NCBI GenBank assembly: GCA_000470055.1
Contig: HG326877.1
Coordinates: 248,001 to 312,000 of the forward strand
Length of the DNA: 64,000 nucleotides
Origin: Campylobacter coli 76339
GTDB lineage: Bacteria; Campylobacterota; Campylobacteria; Campylobacterales; Campylobacteraceae
Direction: 5' to 3'
A model generated the notes under the pieces. It was given only the letters and a program-made list of their open reading frames with translations. It did not search any database and was not told the origin of the DNA. Shown one piece after another: positions 28,284 through 40,258 of the stretch (the first letter of the stretch is position 1; every line of letters begins with the position of its first letter). The position numbers were made by a program, and so were the translations under genes.

Positions 28284-28673
28284 CTACCTAACCTTTGCAT
28301 TGTCAAGCTTTGAAAAGGTAGCAGCCAAAGCTGCATTATCTGAACTCATAGATCTGATTAATTCTTTGGCGCTTTCAAGATTTTTTTCGATTTCACTTTC
28401 GCTAGAGCCTGAAATCCAAACTGCACCCTTAGCTAAAACACTGATCTTGTCTTCATCTACCTTAGCATGACCTGCATCAATTGCGATTAATTCATGATTT
28501 AAATCAGCTTTTTCTATATCAATTACACCAGACTTTAAAGATGAAACTAAAGCAGCATGTCCTTTAAGTACTCCAAATTCTCCTTCGCTTCCTGGCAAGG
28601 TAACTGATTTTACCTCCCCTTGGTAAATTACACCCATAGGTGTAACTATTTCAAAACTGATTAAATTGTCCAT
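28284..28673 (-). CDS. atpC: ATP synthase F1 epsilon subunit
   Basis: 129 aa. N-terminal beta sandwich with F-E-I-V-T-P and the L-P-G-S-E-G-E-F-G-V-L motif, then a C-terminal helical hairpin. Last of the atpF'FHAGDC run. Confidence 0.96.
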   Translation of the reverse strand: MDNLISFEIVTPMGVIYQGEVKSVTLPGSEGEFGVLKGHAALVSSLKSGVIDIEKADLNHELIAIDAGHAKVDEDKISVLAKGAVWISGSSESEIEKNLESAKELIRSMSSDNAALAATFSKLDNAKVR

Positions 28674-28676
28674 AAA

Positions 28677-30077
<1,401 letters not shown>

Positions 30078-30100
30078 TTATACTCTCCTTAAAAATTTTA

Positions 30101-30985
30101 CTATTTCATCGACTCAACACCACTGATAATTTCGATAAGTTCAGTAGTGATAGATTCTTGTCTTGCTTTATTATAAGCTAAATTAAGCTGTTTAACCCTA
30201 GCTTTTGCGTTATTGGTAGCATTATCCATAGCTTGCATTCTCGCGCTATGTTCTGCAGCCAAAGAATCGATTAATGCATAATACATATTGTACTCAAAAT
30301 ATGTTTTCATCAAATCTCCCAAAAGATCTGTATCTTCAGGCTCAAGTTCTAAAAGCGAATTTGAATTTCCTTCGATTTGTTTTGGCTCTACTGGGATTAG
30401 ATGAGAAATTTTTAATTCTTGCGTAATCATATTTTTATATCCATTATGCACCAAAATAACTTCATCGGTTATTCCATTTAAATAATCATCTACAGCAGAT
30501 TGGATAACAGAGCAAGCCTTATCATAATCAGGACTCGAGCTTAGACCAAGATATTTTTCTAAAAGCTCTATCTTTTGAAAGTTAAAATACTCAATTCCTG
30601 TTTTTCCGATAGCTCTTAAACGAACATTGATATTTTTTTCTTCATATTCTTTTAAAAGTTCACTCACAGCTTTTAGAGTTTTGATATTAAAACCTCCACA
30701 AAGCCCTTTGTCTGCTGTTATAAAGATTAGATCTACATTTTTGATTTGATTTTTCTTGTGAAATAAAGCAAATCTTGCATCCTCTTCATTATGAACAACA
30801 TTGTTGATTTGAAATGAAATTTCACTCAAAATCTCATCAATTTTTTGTGCATAAACCCTAGATCTTTTTGCTGCTTCTTCTGCCTTTTTTAATTTGGCAG
30901 TAGAAACAAGCTTCATCGCATTGGTTGTTTTTTGCGTATTATGGACGCTTTTTATTTTTCTTTTAATTTCTTTTAAATTAGACAT
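30101..30985 (-). CDS. atpG: ATP synthase F1 gamma subunit
   Basis: 294 aa. Rotor shaft. Starts [14 protein letters not shown]-x-x-T-x-K-x-T-x-A-M-K; the central D-K-G-L-C-G-G-F-N and the C-terminal [12 protein letters not shown] motifs are standard. Confidence 0.98.
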   Translation of the reverse strand: MSNLKEIKRKIKSVHNTQKTTNAMKLVSTAKLKKAEEAAKRSRVYAQKIDEILSEISFQINNVVHNEEDARFALFHKKNQIKNVDLIFITADKGLCGGFNIKTLKAVSELLKEYEEKNINVRLRAIGKTGIEYFNFQKIELLEKYLGLSSSPDYDKACSVIQSAVDDYLNGITDEVILVHNGYKNMITQELKISHLIPVEPKQIEGNSNSLLELEPEDTDLLGDLMKTYFEYNMYYALIDSLAAEHSARMQAMDNATNNAKARVKQLNLAYNKARQESITTELIEIISGVESMK

Positions 30986-30994
30986 AAAAGAACC

Positions 30995-32500
30995 TTATAG
31001 ATGATTTGCTTTAAACTCATTTATTGCTTTAGCTAATTTTTCTTCTAGCTCTGCATCTAAAGCTTTTTTAGAGCGAATTTGCTCGAAAAGATCTGGATAT
31101 TTTGCTTCTATGAATGGATAAATTCCATCTTCAAATTCTCTAATTTGAGAAACAGCTACATCATCCAAATAACCTTTTGTTCCTGCAAAAATTAAGATTA
31201 CTTGTTTTTCAACGCTAAGCGGAGAATAAGGAGGTTGTTTTAACAACTCAACCATTCTTTGTCCTCGCTCAAGTTGTTTTCTACTTGCTTCATCTAAATC
31301 ACTTGCAAATTGAGCAAAAGCTTGGAGTTCTCTATATTGTGCAAGATCAAGTCTTAAAGTTCCTGAAACTTGCTTGGTTGCTTTAATTTGAGCTGCACCA
31401 CCCACACGAGAAACAGATAGACCCACATTGATAGCTGGGCGAATTCCTGAGTTAAATAAATCAGTTTCTAAGAAAATTTGTCCATCAGTAATCGAAATAA
31501 CATTGGTTGGAATGTAAGCTGAAACATCGCCCGCTTGAGTTTCGATAATCGGTAAAGCCGTTAAAGAACCTGCACCTAACTCATCATTTAACTTACTAGC
31601 TCTTTCTAAAAGTCTTGAGTGAAGATAGAAAACATCCCCAGGATAAGCCTCACGACCTGGAGGACGGCGTAAAATCAAAGACATTTCACGATAAGCTACA
31701 GCGTGTTTGCTCAAATCGTCATAAACAATCAAAGCATGTTTTGCATTATCTCTAAAAAACTCACCCATAGTTACACCTGTATATGGTGCTAAGTATTGAA
31801 GTGCTGCTGGATCTGAAGCACCTGCATTTACAACTATAGTATAATCCATAGCTCCATGCTCTTCAAGTCTTTTTACAACTTGAGCTACTGTGCTTTGTTT
31901 TTGTCCTATAGCTACATAAATACAAATTACTCCTTGTCCTTTTTGAGAGATGATAGTATCTATAGCTACAGTGGTTTTACCTGTTTGTCTATCGCCTATG
32001 ATAAGCTCTCTTTGACCACGGCCAATCGGCACAAGTGCATCTATAGCTTTAATCCCTGTATGTAAAGGCTCATGAACGCTTTTTCTAGCCATAATGCCTT
32101 TTGCTTTTTCTTCAACAAAACGGAATTCGCTACTTTCAATAGCCCCTTTAGCATCAATTGGTTCGCCTAGTGCATTTACAACACGACCGATAAGGGCTTC
32201 TCCTACTGGAACTTTAAGAAGTTTTTTAAGGCGTTTTACAGAAGCACCTTCTTTTAAACCTTCTCCTTTTCCAAGTATAACTATACCCACGCTACTTTCT
32301 TCAAGGTTTAATGCCATACCTTTATCGCCATTGTCAAATTCTACCATTTCACCTGCCATGATATTTTTAAGACCATAAACCTTAGCTACACCATCAGCTA
32401 CTGAAATAATTTTTCCTGTTTCTTCGATCTCTAAATTTAAATCGAAATTTTCGATTCTTTCTTTGATGATAGAACTGATTTCATCAGCTTTAAATTTCAT
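30995..32500 (-). CDS. atpA: ATP synthase F1 alpha subunit
   Basis: 501 aa. Regulatory nucleotide-binding subunit: P-loop G-D-R-Q-T-G-K-T near residue 167, Y-D-D-L-S-K-H and [13 protein letters not shown] motifs. Full family length. Confidence 0.99.
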   Translation of the reverse strand: MKFKADEISSIIKERIENFDLNLEIEETGKIISVADGVAKVYGLKNIMAGEMVEFDNGDKGMALNLEESSVGIVILGKGEGLKEGASVKRLKKLLKVPVGEALIGRVVNALGEPIDAKGAIESSEFRFVEEKAKGIMARKSVHEPLHTGIKAIDALVPIGRGQRELIIGDRQTGKTTVAIDTIISQKGQGVICIYVAIGQKQSTVAQVVKRLEEHGAMDYTIVVNAGASDPAALQYLAPYTGVTMGEFFRDNAKHALIVYDDLSKHAVAYREMSLILRRPPGREAYPGDVFYLHSRLLERASKLNDELGAGSLTALPIIETQAGDVSAYIPTNVISITDGQIFLETDLFNSGIRPAINVGLSVSRVGGAAQIKATKQVSGTLRLDLAQYRELQAFAQFASDLDEASRKQLERGQRMVELLKQPPYSPLSVEKQVILIFAGTKGYLDDVAVSQIREFEDGIYPFIEAKYPDLFEQIRSKKALDAELEEKLAKAINEFKANHL

Positions 32501-32512
32501 TACACATTCTCC

Positions 32513-33034
32513 TTAAATAATTTTGAGTATATATTCGCTCATCTTGTTTTGAAGAGCTTTCATTGAAAAAGAAATTTCATAACCTAATTCTTCTAGTGAA
32601 ATTTTCACACCTTCATCTAAACCCACTTTATTTTGTAATTTGATTTTTACACTAAATTTAGCACTAAGTCTATTTTCAAGCTCTTTGATGCTATCTTCGC
32701 TTAACGCTTCTTTAGAATAAACCGTTCCTAAAAAAATATTTTCTTTAAAAGACTTTTGCTTTTCAAGTTCTTTTGCAATCTGAGGAATGCAAGAAAGTCT
32801 TGAATTTTCTACTAATAGCTTTAAGAAATTATTAAAACTAGGGCTGGCTTTTTCTATCAAAGAAACAACAAATTCTAATTTTTTTTCTTTTTGAATTTGG
32901 TGTGATTCTATGATATTTTTAAATTTAGGTAGAGCAAAAGCTGAACTTAAAATAGATAAATTGTCATAAAATTCTGAGATATCTGCTCTTAAAGCTATGG
33001 CTTTTGCATATCTTTTAGCTATTAAATCATTCAT
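32513..33034 (-). CDS. atpH: ATP synthase F1 delta subunit
   Basis: 173 aa. Stator protein joining alpha to the b subunits. N-terminal A-K-R-Y-A-K-A pattern and C-terminal G-Y-E-I-S-F-S-M-K-A region. Shares one base with the atpF stop. Confidence 0.93.
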   Translation of the reverse strand: MNDLIAKRYAKAIALRADISEFYDNLSILSSAFALPKFKNIIESHQIQKEKKLEFVVSLIEKASPSFNNFLKLLVENSRLSCIPQIAKELEKQKSFKENIFLGTVYSKEALSEDSIKELENRLSAKFSVKIKLQNKVGLDEGVKISLEELGYEISFSMKALQNKMSEYILKII

Positions 33035-33546
33035 TAAGACACCTTTTTCATCATAATATCAACGATTTCATTTTGTTTTAAAGCAACATTTGAATCTCCA
33101 AAAATTTCTTTAAGAGTTAAAGATACAACCTCTTTTTCCATTTTTCTAATTTCATAGTCTTTTTGCTCTTCAAAATGTTTCTCAAGTAAAGCAAGCTCAT
33201 TTTGAGTTTCTTCTTTGATTTTTTGAGCAAGAACTTCTGCTTCTTTTTTTGCCACAACCAAAGCTGCTGCCGCATTTGCTTTAGCTTCCTCAAGCTTTTT
33301 CATTGTGTCAAGTTTTTTTGCTTTACTTTCTAGAAGTTTCTTTTGAATTTCATCCAATTTTAAAGAAATTTTTAAAATTCGATTTTTGTAAAAAGCTTTA
33401 AAAGGGTTTGCTACAAAATAATACAATATAGCTATAAAAATTAAGAAGTTTATTGTTCTTGGAACAATATCATACTCTCCGCTACCATTAGATGCACCAA
33501 AAGCACATAAAGGCAGCAAAAACACAAAGTAAAATAACTTTTTCAT
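33034..33546 (-). CDS. atpF: ATP synthase F0 b subunit
   Basis: 170 aa. Begins with a signal-like hydrophobic stretch (residues 3-17), a second membrane helix (about 30-47), then a long charged helix. The cleavable-looking leader is a feature of this group's b subunit. Forms the peripheral stalk with the b' subunit upstream. Confidence 0.93.
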   Translation of the reverse strand: MKKLFYFVFLLPLCAFGASNGSGEYDIVPRTINFLIFIAILYYFVANPFKAFYKNRILKISLKLDEIQKKLLESKAKKLDTMKKLEEAKANAAAALVVAKKEAEVLAQKIKEETQNELALLEKHFEEQKDYEIRKMEKEVVSLTLKEIFGDSNVALKQNEIVDIMMKKVS

Positions 33547-33557
33547 CTTTCTCCTTA

Positions 33558-33983
33558 TTAATGCTGTTTAATATTGTTTTGTAAAGCTTGTTTAAGGTCA
33601 GGCAAATGTGCTGACAAGTGGTCTTGAAGTTCTTTTTTTTGAGATATTAATTCGGTGTAAAAACTAGCCATTTTGCGTTCTAGTTCTTCTTTTTTAGCTT
33701 TTATAGCTTGTTGAGCCTCTTCTTTGGCTGCATTTATAGCATTTTGTTTGATTTTATGGATTTCTTCTCTTGTGCTCACATGAATTGCTTCAACCTCATC
33801 GTTGGCCCCTAGCATTTCTTGTGAATTTTCTTTGACTTTATTTTCGTCATTCTTTATAGAGTCATTTCTTTCGTCCATAAATTTCAAAAGAGGCTTGTAT
33901 AGCATAGTGTTTAAAATCACTATCATAGCTAAAAAAATAGCCATAGTGGCAAGCATGATGGAAGGATGCATATCTTCAAACAT
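33558..33983 (-). CDS. atpF': ATP synthase F0 b' subunit
   Basis: 141 aa. One N-terminal membrane helix (about 7-27) and a long amphipathic Lys/Glu/Ala-rich helix. A second b-type subunit beside atpF, so the stator is probably a heterodimer. First gene of the operon; AAAGGAG lies 4 bases before the ATG. The a and c subunits are not in this window. Confidence 0.92.
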   Translation of the reverse strand: MFEDMHPSIMLATMAIFLAMIVILNTMLYKPLLKFMDERNDSIKNDENKVKENSQEMLGANDEVEAIHVSTREEIHKIKQNAINAAKEEAQQAIKAKKEELERKMASFYTELISQKKELQDHLSAHLPDLKQALQNNIKQH

Positions 33984-34005
33984 AGATCTCCTTTGGGGTT
34001 GGGGT

Positions 34006-34011
34006 ATTATA
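34006..34011 (-). promoter_or_regulatory. Probable -10 box of the atp operon
   Basis: TATAAT on the minus strand in the 64-base parB-atpF' gap, giving a leader of about 15 bases before the atpF' ATG. Confidence 0.5.
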
Positions 34012-34047
34012 AGTCTTTTATTCTATCAAAAAAAAACTAATACTTTG

Positions 34048-34884
34048 TTAAAATTTATTGAGAATTTCAGTCAGTTTTTTAATTTTTTCAATATTGTCCA
34101 AACGAATAATGAGTTCCTTTTTATTGTTTTTAGATACAAATCCTAATTTATTTAAAGCTTGTTTTAAACCTTGCATAGAATTTTCAAATTCTATATCTTC
34201 TGTGTTTTCTTTATTCTTAACCTTTTGAACAAGTCTTTCCGTATCTCTTACGCTGAGTTTTTGCCCCAAAATACTGTCTACAAGTACTTTTTCATCTTCT
34301 TTATCTAAGCCTACTAAAACCTTAGCGTGTCCTTGTGAAATTTTACCACTTGCTATGAGCTCTTGGGTTTTAGGATCTAAATTTAAAAGTCTTAAAGTAT
34401 TTGTGATTTGGGTTCTGCTTTTATGGATAAGTTCGGCTAAATTTTCTTGAGTGATATTATAAACCTCTATTAAATCTTTGTAAGAATTTGCAAGTTCGAT
34501 AGGATTTAAATTCTCTCTTTGTATATTTTCTATGAGTGCTAATTCTCTAAGCTTGCTCTCATCGCTATCTGATACAAAGGCTAGTATATTTTCTTTGCCT
34601 AAAATTTGAGTAGCTCTAAGTCTTCTTTCTCCGGCTACCAAGATAAAGCTATCATTTTTTTTAAGTACAATTATAGGTTGTATTAATCCATGCTCTTTTA
34701 TAGAATTTGCAAGTTCGTTTAAAGCTGCTTCATCAAAAGTTTTTCTTGGCTGAAAAGGATTTGGAGTGATTTTTGAAATTTCTATAAGACTCACTTGGTT
34801 TTTATCAAGACCTAATTCTCTACTATAAACCTCTCCTACATCCCCCATTAAGGAGCTCAAACCTCTATTTTTATTAAGACCCAT
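34048..34884 (-). CDS. parB: Chromosome partitioning protein ParB
   Basis: 278 aa. ParB/Spo0J CTPase-clamp domain with P-F-Q-P-R-K, the G-E-R-R-L-R-A motif near residue 88 and E-N-I-Q-R-E-N-L-N; HTH region around 140-170 (G-K-I-S-Q-G-H-A). Binds parS and works with ParA encoded 4 bases upstream. Confidence 0.96.
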   Translation of the reverse strand: MGLNKNRGLSSLMGDVGEVYSRELGLDKNQVSLIEISKITPNPFQPRKTFDEAALNELANSIKEHGLIQPIIVLKKNDSFILVAGERRLRATQILGKENILAFVSDSDESKLRELALIENIQRENLNPIELANSYKDLIEVYNITQENLAELIHKSRTQITNTLRLLNLDPKTQELIASGKISQGHAKVLVGLDKEDEKVLVDSILGQKLSVRDTERLVQKVKNKENTEDIEFENSMQGLKQALNKLGFVSKNNKKELIIRLDNIEKIKKLTEILNKF

Positions 34885-34888
34885 TGTT

Positions 34889-35674
34889 TTATCCTAAAAT
34901 CGAATATGCTAAATTTTGATAAGCTAAAGAACCAGGAGATTTTATATCATAAAGTATGATAGGCTTTCCAAAGCTTGGACTTTCAGCTAGTTTTACATTA
35001 CGAGGGATAACGATAAAATCATCTTCATTGCCATTTATTGTAAAAAGCTGCTTTTTAAAATTTTGCTTTAAATCCTCCACAACATCTTTAGAAAGATTAT
35101 TTTGTGAGCTATACATAGTTGGTAAAAATCCTCGTACTTTTAACTTAGGATTGATAGTTTTTTTAATGATTTTAATTGTATTTAAAACCATCGCCACACC
35201 CTCAAGTGCATAAAATTCACATTGTATAGGTATAATAACACTATCGCTAGCAACAAAGGCATTGATAGTAATACTTCCAAGCGCAGGTGGAGAATCGATA
35301 ATGATAAAATCATACTCATCAAGCACTTCTTGAATTTGGTTTTTAAGTATCATTTTTTTTTCGTTGTTTTCACCCTTGGCAAGTTCTTGCTCGATACCTA
35401 CAAGACCTATGTTTGAAGGAGCTAGATGAAGTTGAGGCAATTCTGTTTTTAAAATAATATCAGAAAGTTTTTTTCTGCCTATAAAAACATGGTAAATATT
35501 GTATTCATAATTATTACGATTAAAACCCAAGCCCGTTGTGGCATTTGCTTGTGGATCCACATCAATTAAAAGAACTTTTTTTTCAGCTACTGCTAAAGAT
35601 GCTGCTAAATTTACAGCTGTTGTGGTTTTACCTACTCCACCTTTTTGATTTGCTATAGTAATAATCTCACTCAT
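34889..35674 (-). CDS. parA: Chromosome partitioning ATPase ParA/Soj
   Basis: 261 aa. Deviant Walker A K-G-G-V-G-K-T-T at residues 11-18, Walker A' D-V-D-P-Q-A-N-A-T, Walker B I-I-D-S-P-P-A-L. Overlaps the birA stop by 4 bases. Confidence 0.97.
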   Translation of the reverse strand: MSEIITIANQKGGVGKTTTAVNLAASLAVAEKKVLLIDVDPQANATTGLGFNRNNYEYNIYHVFIGRKKLSDIILKTELPQLHLAPSNIGLVGIEQELAKGENNEKKMILKNQIQEVLDEYDFIIIDSPPALGSITINAFVASDSVIIPIQCEFYALEGVAMVLNTIKIIKKTINPKLKVRGFLPTMYSSQNNLSKDVVEDLKQNFKKQLFTINGNEDDFIVIPRNVKLAESPSFGKPIILYDIKSPGSLAYQNLAYSILG

Positions 35675-36324
35675 CTTAAACTATACACCCTTTTATCACC
35701 TAGTAAAATTGATCCATCTTCATACAAAAAAGCATTTTCAAGCGAAAATACCTTATCTTCATAATGGACGCTAAATTGTCTTGATTTTTCAAATTCTAAC
35801 ATATACTTGCTAAAAATATGCTTCCATAAATTTTTTTTCTCTAGTCTTTGTAAGAACTCTATTATCAAATCTTCAAGCGAAATTTCAACATCACACAAGG
35901 CTGCATCATGAGGAGCAAATTTTAAATTTAAACCCATGCCGCCTACTATAAAATCTGAAATTTTTGTGCTTATTACCCCTCCTACTTTTTTATCATCTAA
36001 ATACAAATCGTTGGGCCATTTAAGCCAAATTCTAGAACCTTTTTCTTGTAAAATCTCTTTTAATATATAAGCAAAATAAATACTCACAGAAGCCAAAGGC
36101 AAATCGCTAGGCAAATCGCTTTCTTTAATACAAAAAGAAAGATGCAAATTTCCACTAGAGCTTTGCCATGAATTTTCTCTACTGCCTACGCCTTTTGTTT
36201 GATTTAAGGCATAAAGGGCAAAATTTTCATTGATTTTACCACTTCGAATTTGTTCGCATAAAAAAAGATGAGTAGAATCAATACTTTCAACACAAGCTAT
36301 CTGCACTTTTAAGCCTTTTTCCAT
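35671..36324 (-). CDS. birA: Biotin-[acetyl-CoA-carboxylase] ligase, catalytic domain only
   Basis: 217 aa from ATG 36324, or 211 aa from GTG 36306. Both have good ribosome binding sites (AGGA and AAGG) and both overlap the end of fmt (38 or 20 bases). Active-site loop G-V-G-S-R-E-N-S-W and the W-P-N-D-L-Y-L motif with K-V-G-G-V are present. There is no N-terminal helix-turn-helix, so it cannot act as the E. coli BirA repressor. It biotinylates AccB; bioB and accD are also in the window. Confidence 0.92.
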   Translation of the reverse strand: MEKGLKVQIACVESIDSTHLFLCEQIRSGKINENFALYALNQTKGVGSRENSWQSSSGNLHLSFCIKESDLPSDLPLASVSIYFAYILKEILQEKGSRIWLKWPNDLYLDDKKVGGVISTKISDFIVGGMGLNLKFAPHDAALCDVEISLEDLIIEFLQRLEKKNLWKHIFSKYMLEFEKSRQFSVHYEDKVFSLENAFLYEDGSILLGDKRVYSLR

Positions 36325-37204
36325 TTAAATAAGTCCTGCCATCAAGAGCCTTTTTTCCACTTTCTTGAAGTTTTTTAATGCGCAAAATTCCTTGTTTGCA
36401 AGCAAGCAAAAAGCTTTCTTTTTCAAGTTCTAAAATTTCACCCATTTTGGCATTTTGTTTCAACTCATCTACAAGATCAAGTTCTATAAATTTCAAACCA
36501 TTTTCTAAAAAAATTCCAGGCCAAGGTGTAAAAGCTAGATATTTTTGATAAATTTCTCTTGCATTATCCAAACTCACAAGTCCATCTTCTTTTTTAATCT
36601 TTTTACAATGTGTAGCCAAACTTTCATCTTGTTTTTTTGGAAGGATTTTTTCGTAATTTAAAAGAGTGGAAAGGGTAAGTTTTGCTGCCAAACTTGCTAA
36701 AATTTCAAAAACTTCATTTACATTTTTATCTTTTATATCGCACTCTACACTCTCAAGCACAGCTCCTGTATCCAACCCTTCTTCCATAAGCATTGTGCAA
36801 ACTCCGCTTTTTTCATCAGCATTTAAAATCGCGCTTTGAATCGGACTAGCACCTCGGTATTTAGGCAAAAGCGAAGCATGAAGATTGATACAAGGAGCTA
36901 TATCTAAAATAGCCTTAGGTAAAATTTTTCCATAAGCAGCAACTACTATAAAATCGGGTTTTAAAGCACAAATTTGTTCTATAACACTCTCATCTTTTAA
37001 AGAATTTGGAGTAAAAATAGGAATTTGTGGAGCTTTTTGAAGCAAAAATGCTTTAGTATCGCTTGGTGTTAAAATCTGCTTTCTACCCACGGCTTTATCA
37101 GGCTGAGTAAAAAGCGCTAAAAGCTCAAAATTTTCATCTTCTAAAAGGGCTTTTAAAATACAAGTTGCATAGCTTGGTGTGCCCATAAAAATAATTTTTT
37201 TCAT
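36287..37204 (-). CDS. fmt: Methionyl-tRNA formyltransferase
   Basis: 305 aa from ATG 37204, preferred because it gives M-K-K-I-I-F-M-G-T-P, and because a TATAAT at 37236 would put the transcript start at about 37229, leaving no room for a longer reading. Seen: H-A-S-L-L-P-K-Y-R-G-A-S-P near residue 107 and the Thr/Asp motifs of the formyltransferase fold. Formylates initiator tRNA. Confidence 0.96.
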   Translation of the reverse strand: MKKIIFMGTPSYATCILKALLEDENFELLALFTQPDKAVGRKQILTPSDTKAFLLQKAPQIPIFTPNSLKDESVIEQICALKPDFIVVAAYGKILPKAILDIAPCINLHASLLPKYRGASPIQSAILNADEKSGVCTMLMEEGLDTGAVLESVECDIKDKNVNEVFEILASLAAKLTLSTLLNYEKILPKKQDESLATHCKKIKKEDGLVSLDNAREIYQKYLAFTPWPGIFLENGLKFIELDLVDELKQNAKMGEILELEKESFLLACKQGILRIKKLQESGKKALDGRTYLNGKRLKSADSLC

Positions 37205-37235
37205 CATTTCGCTTTGTATAAAATTCAAGGTTTTG

Positions 37236-37241
37236 ATTATA
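37236..37241 (-). promoter_or_regulatory. Extended -10 promoter for fmt
   Basis: TGTTATAAT on the minus strand, about 32 bases before the fmt ATG at 37204, in the 110-base gap after proB. Confidence 0.55.
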
Positions 37242-37314
37242 ACAAATTTGAATTTAAAGCTTTATTATCAACCTGTATCAAGCAAGTGTAAAATTTCTTA
37301 TCTTAATCTACAAA

Positions 37315-38268
<954 letters not shown>

Positions 38269-38353
38269 TGGTGCGGATGAAAGGACTTGAACCTTCACGC
38301 ATTGCTGCACCAGATCCTAAGTCTGGCGTGTCTGCCAATTTCACCACATCCGC
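38269..38353 (-). tRNA. tRNA-Leu (anticodon TAG)
   Basis: 85 bases including an encoded CCA. Acceptor GCGGATG pairs with CATCCGC; anticodon loop CTTAGGA between CCAGA and TCTGG; a long class II variable arm is present. Last of the five tRNAs in transcription order. Confidence 0.97.
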
Positions 38354-38358
38354 TAGTA

Positions 38359-38435
38359 TGGTACGCTCAAGAGGATTCGAACCTCTGACCTACGGCTTAG
38401 AAGGCCGTTGCTCTATCCAGCTGAGCTATGAACGC
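38359..38435 (-). tRNA. tRNA-Arg (anticodon TCT)
   Basis: 77 bases with encoded CCA. Anticodon loop CTTCTAA closed by ACGGC/GCCGT; GGTTCGAATCC T-arm. Reads AGA/AGG. Confidence 0.97.
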
Positions 38436-38450
38436 ATGTAAAAATTTTGG

Positions 38451-38527
38451 TGGTGCGCCCGATAGGAATTGAACCCATAACCTACAGATCCGAAGTCTGT
38501 TGCTCTATCCAGTTGAGCTACGAACGC
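38451..38527 (-). tRNA. tRNA-Arg (anticodon TCG)
   Basis: 77 bases with encoded CCA. Anticodon loop CTTCGGA closed by ACAGA/TCTGT. Its first 31 bases are nearly the same as the neighbouring tRNA-Arg(TCT), suggesting duplication. Confidence 0.95.
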
Positions 38528-38531
38528 TTAG

Positions 38532-38609
38532 TGGGGTGAGTGATGGGAATTGAACCCACGACCCTCAGGACCACAATCTGATGCTCTAACCGACTGAGCT
38601 ACACTCACC
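38532..38609 (-). tRNA. tRNA-His (anticodon GTG)
   Basis: Anticodon loop TTGTGGT closed by TCAGA/CCTGA (one mismatch-tolerant pair). Carries the extra G at -1 opposite C73, diagnostic for histidine tRNA, and an encoded CCA. Confidence 0.96.
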
Positions 38610-38632
38610 ATTTTGTATAAATTTATAAAAAA

Positions 38633-38710
38633 TGGTCGGGGTGAAAGGATTCGAACCTTCGGCCCCTTGGTCCCAAACCAAGTGCGCTAACCAGACTGCG
38701 CTACACCCCG
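38633..38710 (-). tRNA. tRNA-Pro (anticodon TGG)
   Basis: 78 bases with encoded CCA. Acceptor CGGGGTG/CACCCCG; anticodon loop TTTGGGA closed by CTTGG/CCAAG. First of the cluster, 12 bases after the -10 box. Confidence 0.97.
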
Positions 38711-38722
38711 AAAAAAGTAGGT

Positions 38723-38751
38723 ATTATATCAGAAAAAGAAAATAAAGTCAA
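38723..38751 (-). promoter_or_regulatory. Strong sigma-70-type promoter of the tRNA cluster
   Basis: On the minus strand TTGACT (38746-38751), 17-base spacer, TATAAT (38723-38728), then tRNA-Pro. One of only two places in the window with a clear -35 box; the other drives the S10 operon. Confidence 0.8.
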
Positions 38752-38756
38752 GAATT

Positions 38757-39599
38757 TTAATCCCTTATATGTAAAAAAACTGGAAAACGGGGCAAGGAAT
38801 TTTTAGTCAGTCCATTGAATTTATAAGTGACAATAGAACCTATTTTAGGTGGATTTTCCCTGTCTTTATCTTTTAAACCACTGCCTATTTTAATCACTCT
38901 ATCATTTGGCATTTGACAAAGTAAAGCACCGATTTTACCTTGGAATTTACCCTTACCTTCGGTATAGGCTATGACTTTGCATTCTGCATCTTCATAAGGT
39001 TTTAATTTTAAAGCATTTTTACTTCTACCTTTTTCATAAGGGGCAAGATCCTTGCGTATGACTACACCTTCGCCTTTATTGAAGATAATATCTTTGTAAA
39101 ATTCTTTTAAATACTCTTGATCTTTTATAGGAATTTGCTTTATGATTTTTATATAAGGATTAGGATTTTGTTGCAAATACCGCTCTAAAACCTTAAGGCG
39201 GTTACTTAAAGTACAAGGAGCAAGCTTAAATTCTTCACAAGCATTGGGTACATCAAAAACATTATATGTGACACTTTTCCAAAGACTTGAGTCTAAGTTA
39301 TCACTACGAATTAAGGCTGATACCTCATCAAATTTAGCCCTAGCTATCCAAAGCTCTCCATCAAGCTTAAAGCTAGGAAAATTATAAGTAAAATAAGAAG
39401 GAGTATGGATTGGATTATCTTGGCGTGTTTTGAATTTTCCTGCTTCCCAAATTCCTCTGATTCCATCGAGCTTTTCGCTCATCAAATAACCATTAAAATT
39501 CTTCTTTTGAATTTCTTGTTCGCTTATTTTATTTAAAAGTAAAATATCACTAGCAAAAGCAAAGCAGGCACACCAAAGAAAAATAAAAATTCTTATCAC
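38757..39599 (-). CDS. Secreted (periplasmic) ATP-dependent DNA ligase
   Basis: 280 aa. A signal peptide (about residues 1-16, ending F-A-F-A-S) precedes a minimal ATP-dependent ligase: adenylated Lys in S-E-K-L-D-G-I-R-G near residue 43, motif III-like L-D-G-E-L-W, G-E-G-V-V-I-R-K and the K-L-K-P-Y motif. Such exported ligases (Lig E type) are linked to extracellular DNA or natural uptake in other Proteobacteria; a role in Campylobacter competence is inference. Replicative NAD-dependent LigA is not in this window. Overlaps the AMIN-domain gene by 4 bases. Confidence 0.9.
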   Translation of the reverse strand: MIRIFIFLWCACFAFASDILLLNKISEQEIQKKNFNGYLMSEKLDGIRGIWEAGKFKTRQDNPIHTPSYFTYNFPSFKLDGELWIARAKFDEVSALIRSDNLDSSLWKSVTYNVFDVPNACEEFKLAPCTLSNRLKVLERYLQQNPNPYIKIIKQIPIKDQEYLKEFYKDIIFNKGEGVVIRKDLAPYEKGRSKNALKLKPYEDAECKVIAYTEGKGKFQGKIGALLCQMPNDRVIKIGSGLKDKDRENPPKIGSIVTYKFNGLTKNSLPRFPVFLHIRD

Positions 39600-40258
39600 A
39601 ATAAATTGATCATATATCCTGTAGCGTCTTTTTGAATGCTGTAATTATAATTTCCATCCAAATATATCACAAGCCTATAATATCCCTTATGAGAGCCAAA
39701 ATCTATGCGCTTAAAAAGAGAATTGCTAATGCGTATATTTTTAGTAGGATTTATAAGATCTGATTTAAAATCTACTACAATTTTACTAGGATTGCCTATG
39801 GAAAAATCACTGATAAGTTCATCACTGGTATTGAGTTTGATTTTATTTTTATACACTGCATAGGATATAAAATCATAAATTTTATCAACTTGTAGTGGTA
39901 TTTCTATACTTGCTGTACTGTTGGATTCTTTTTTAGAGTCATTACGCTCAGGTATAGTTACTGAAACATCAAAGACTTTTGAAGGATCTGGACTTTTAGA
40001 ACGCACAAGGGTATAAGTATCATGCCAATCTATACTTTTGTTGATATCGACATTTAAGACTTCTTCACTTCCATCAAGATTGATATAGTTAAAACTTACA
40101 CTTTTTAAAACTCTTGCGCTAGAGTTAAATTTTACATCCTCTTTTTGAAAATCAGGCGGCGCAATCATACTTATATTTTGTTCTGATTTAAAAGGATTTT
40201 CCTCAGCATTTAACAAAGAAATAAAAATTAAAAATATTCCTAAAATTTTAGTTTTCAT
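39596..40258 (-). CDS. cgpA: AMIN-domain periplasmic glycoprotein (CgpA-like)
   Basis: 220 aa from ATG 40258, the first Met giving a signal peptide (about 1-18). The C-terminal ~90 residues form an AMIN domain (peptidoglycan or envelope binding). Four PglB sequons are present: N28 (E-Q-N-I-S), N73 (D-I-N-K-S), N106 (E-R-N-D-S) and N113 (E-S-N-S-T). Matches CgpA (Cj1670c), a model N-glycoprotein of C. jejuni (recall). Overlaps the FtsB-like gene by 11 bases. Confidence 0.88.
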   Translation of the reverse strand: MKTKILGIFLIFISLLNAEENPFKSEQNISMIAPPDFQKEDVKFNSSARVLKSVSFNYINLDGSEEVLNVDINKSIDWHDTYTLVRSKSPDPSKVFDVSVTIPERNDSKKESNSTASIEIPLQVDKIYDFISYAVYKNKIKLNTSDELISDFSIGNPSKIVVDFKSDLINPTKNIRISNSLFKRIDFGSHKGYYRLVIYLDGNYNYSIQKDATGYMINLL

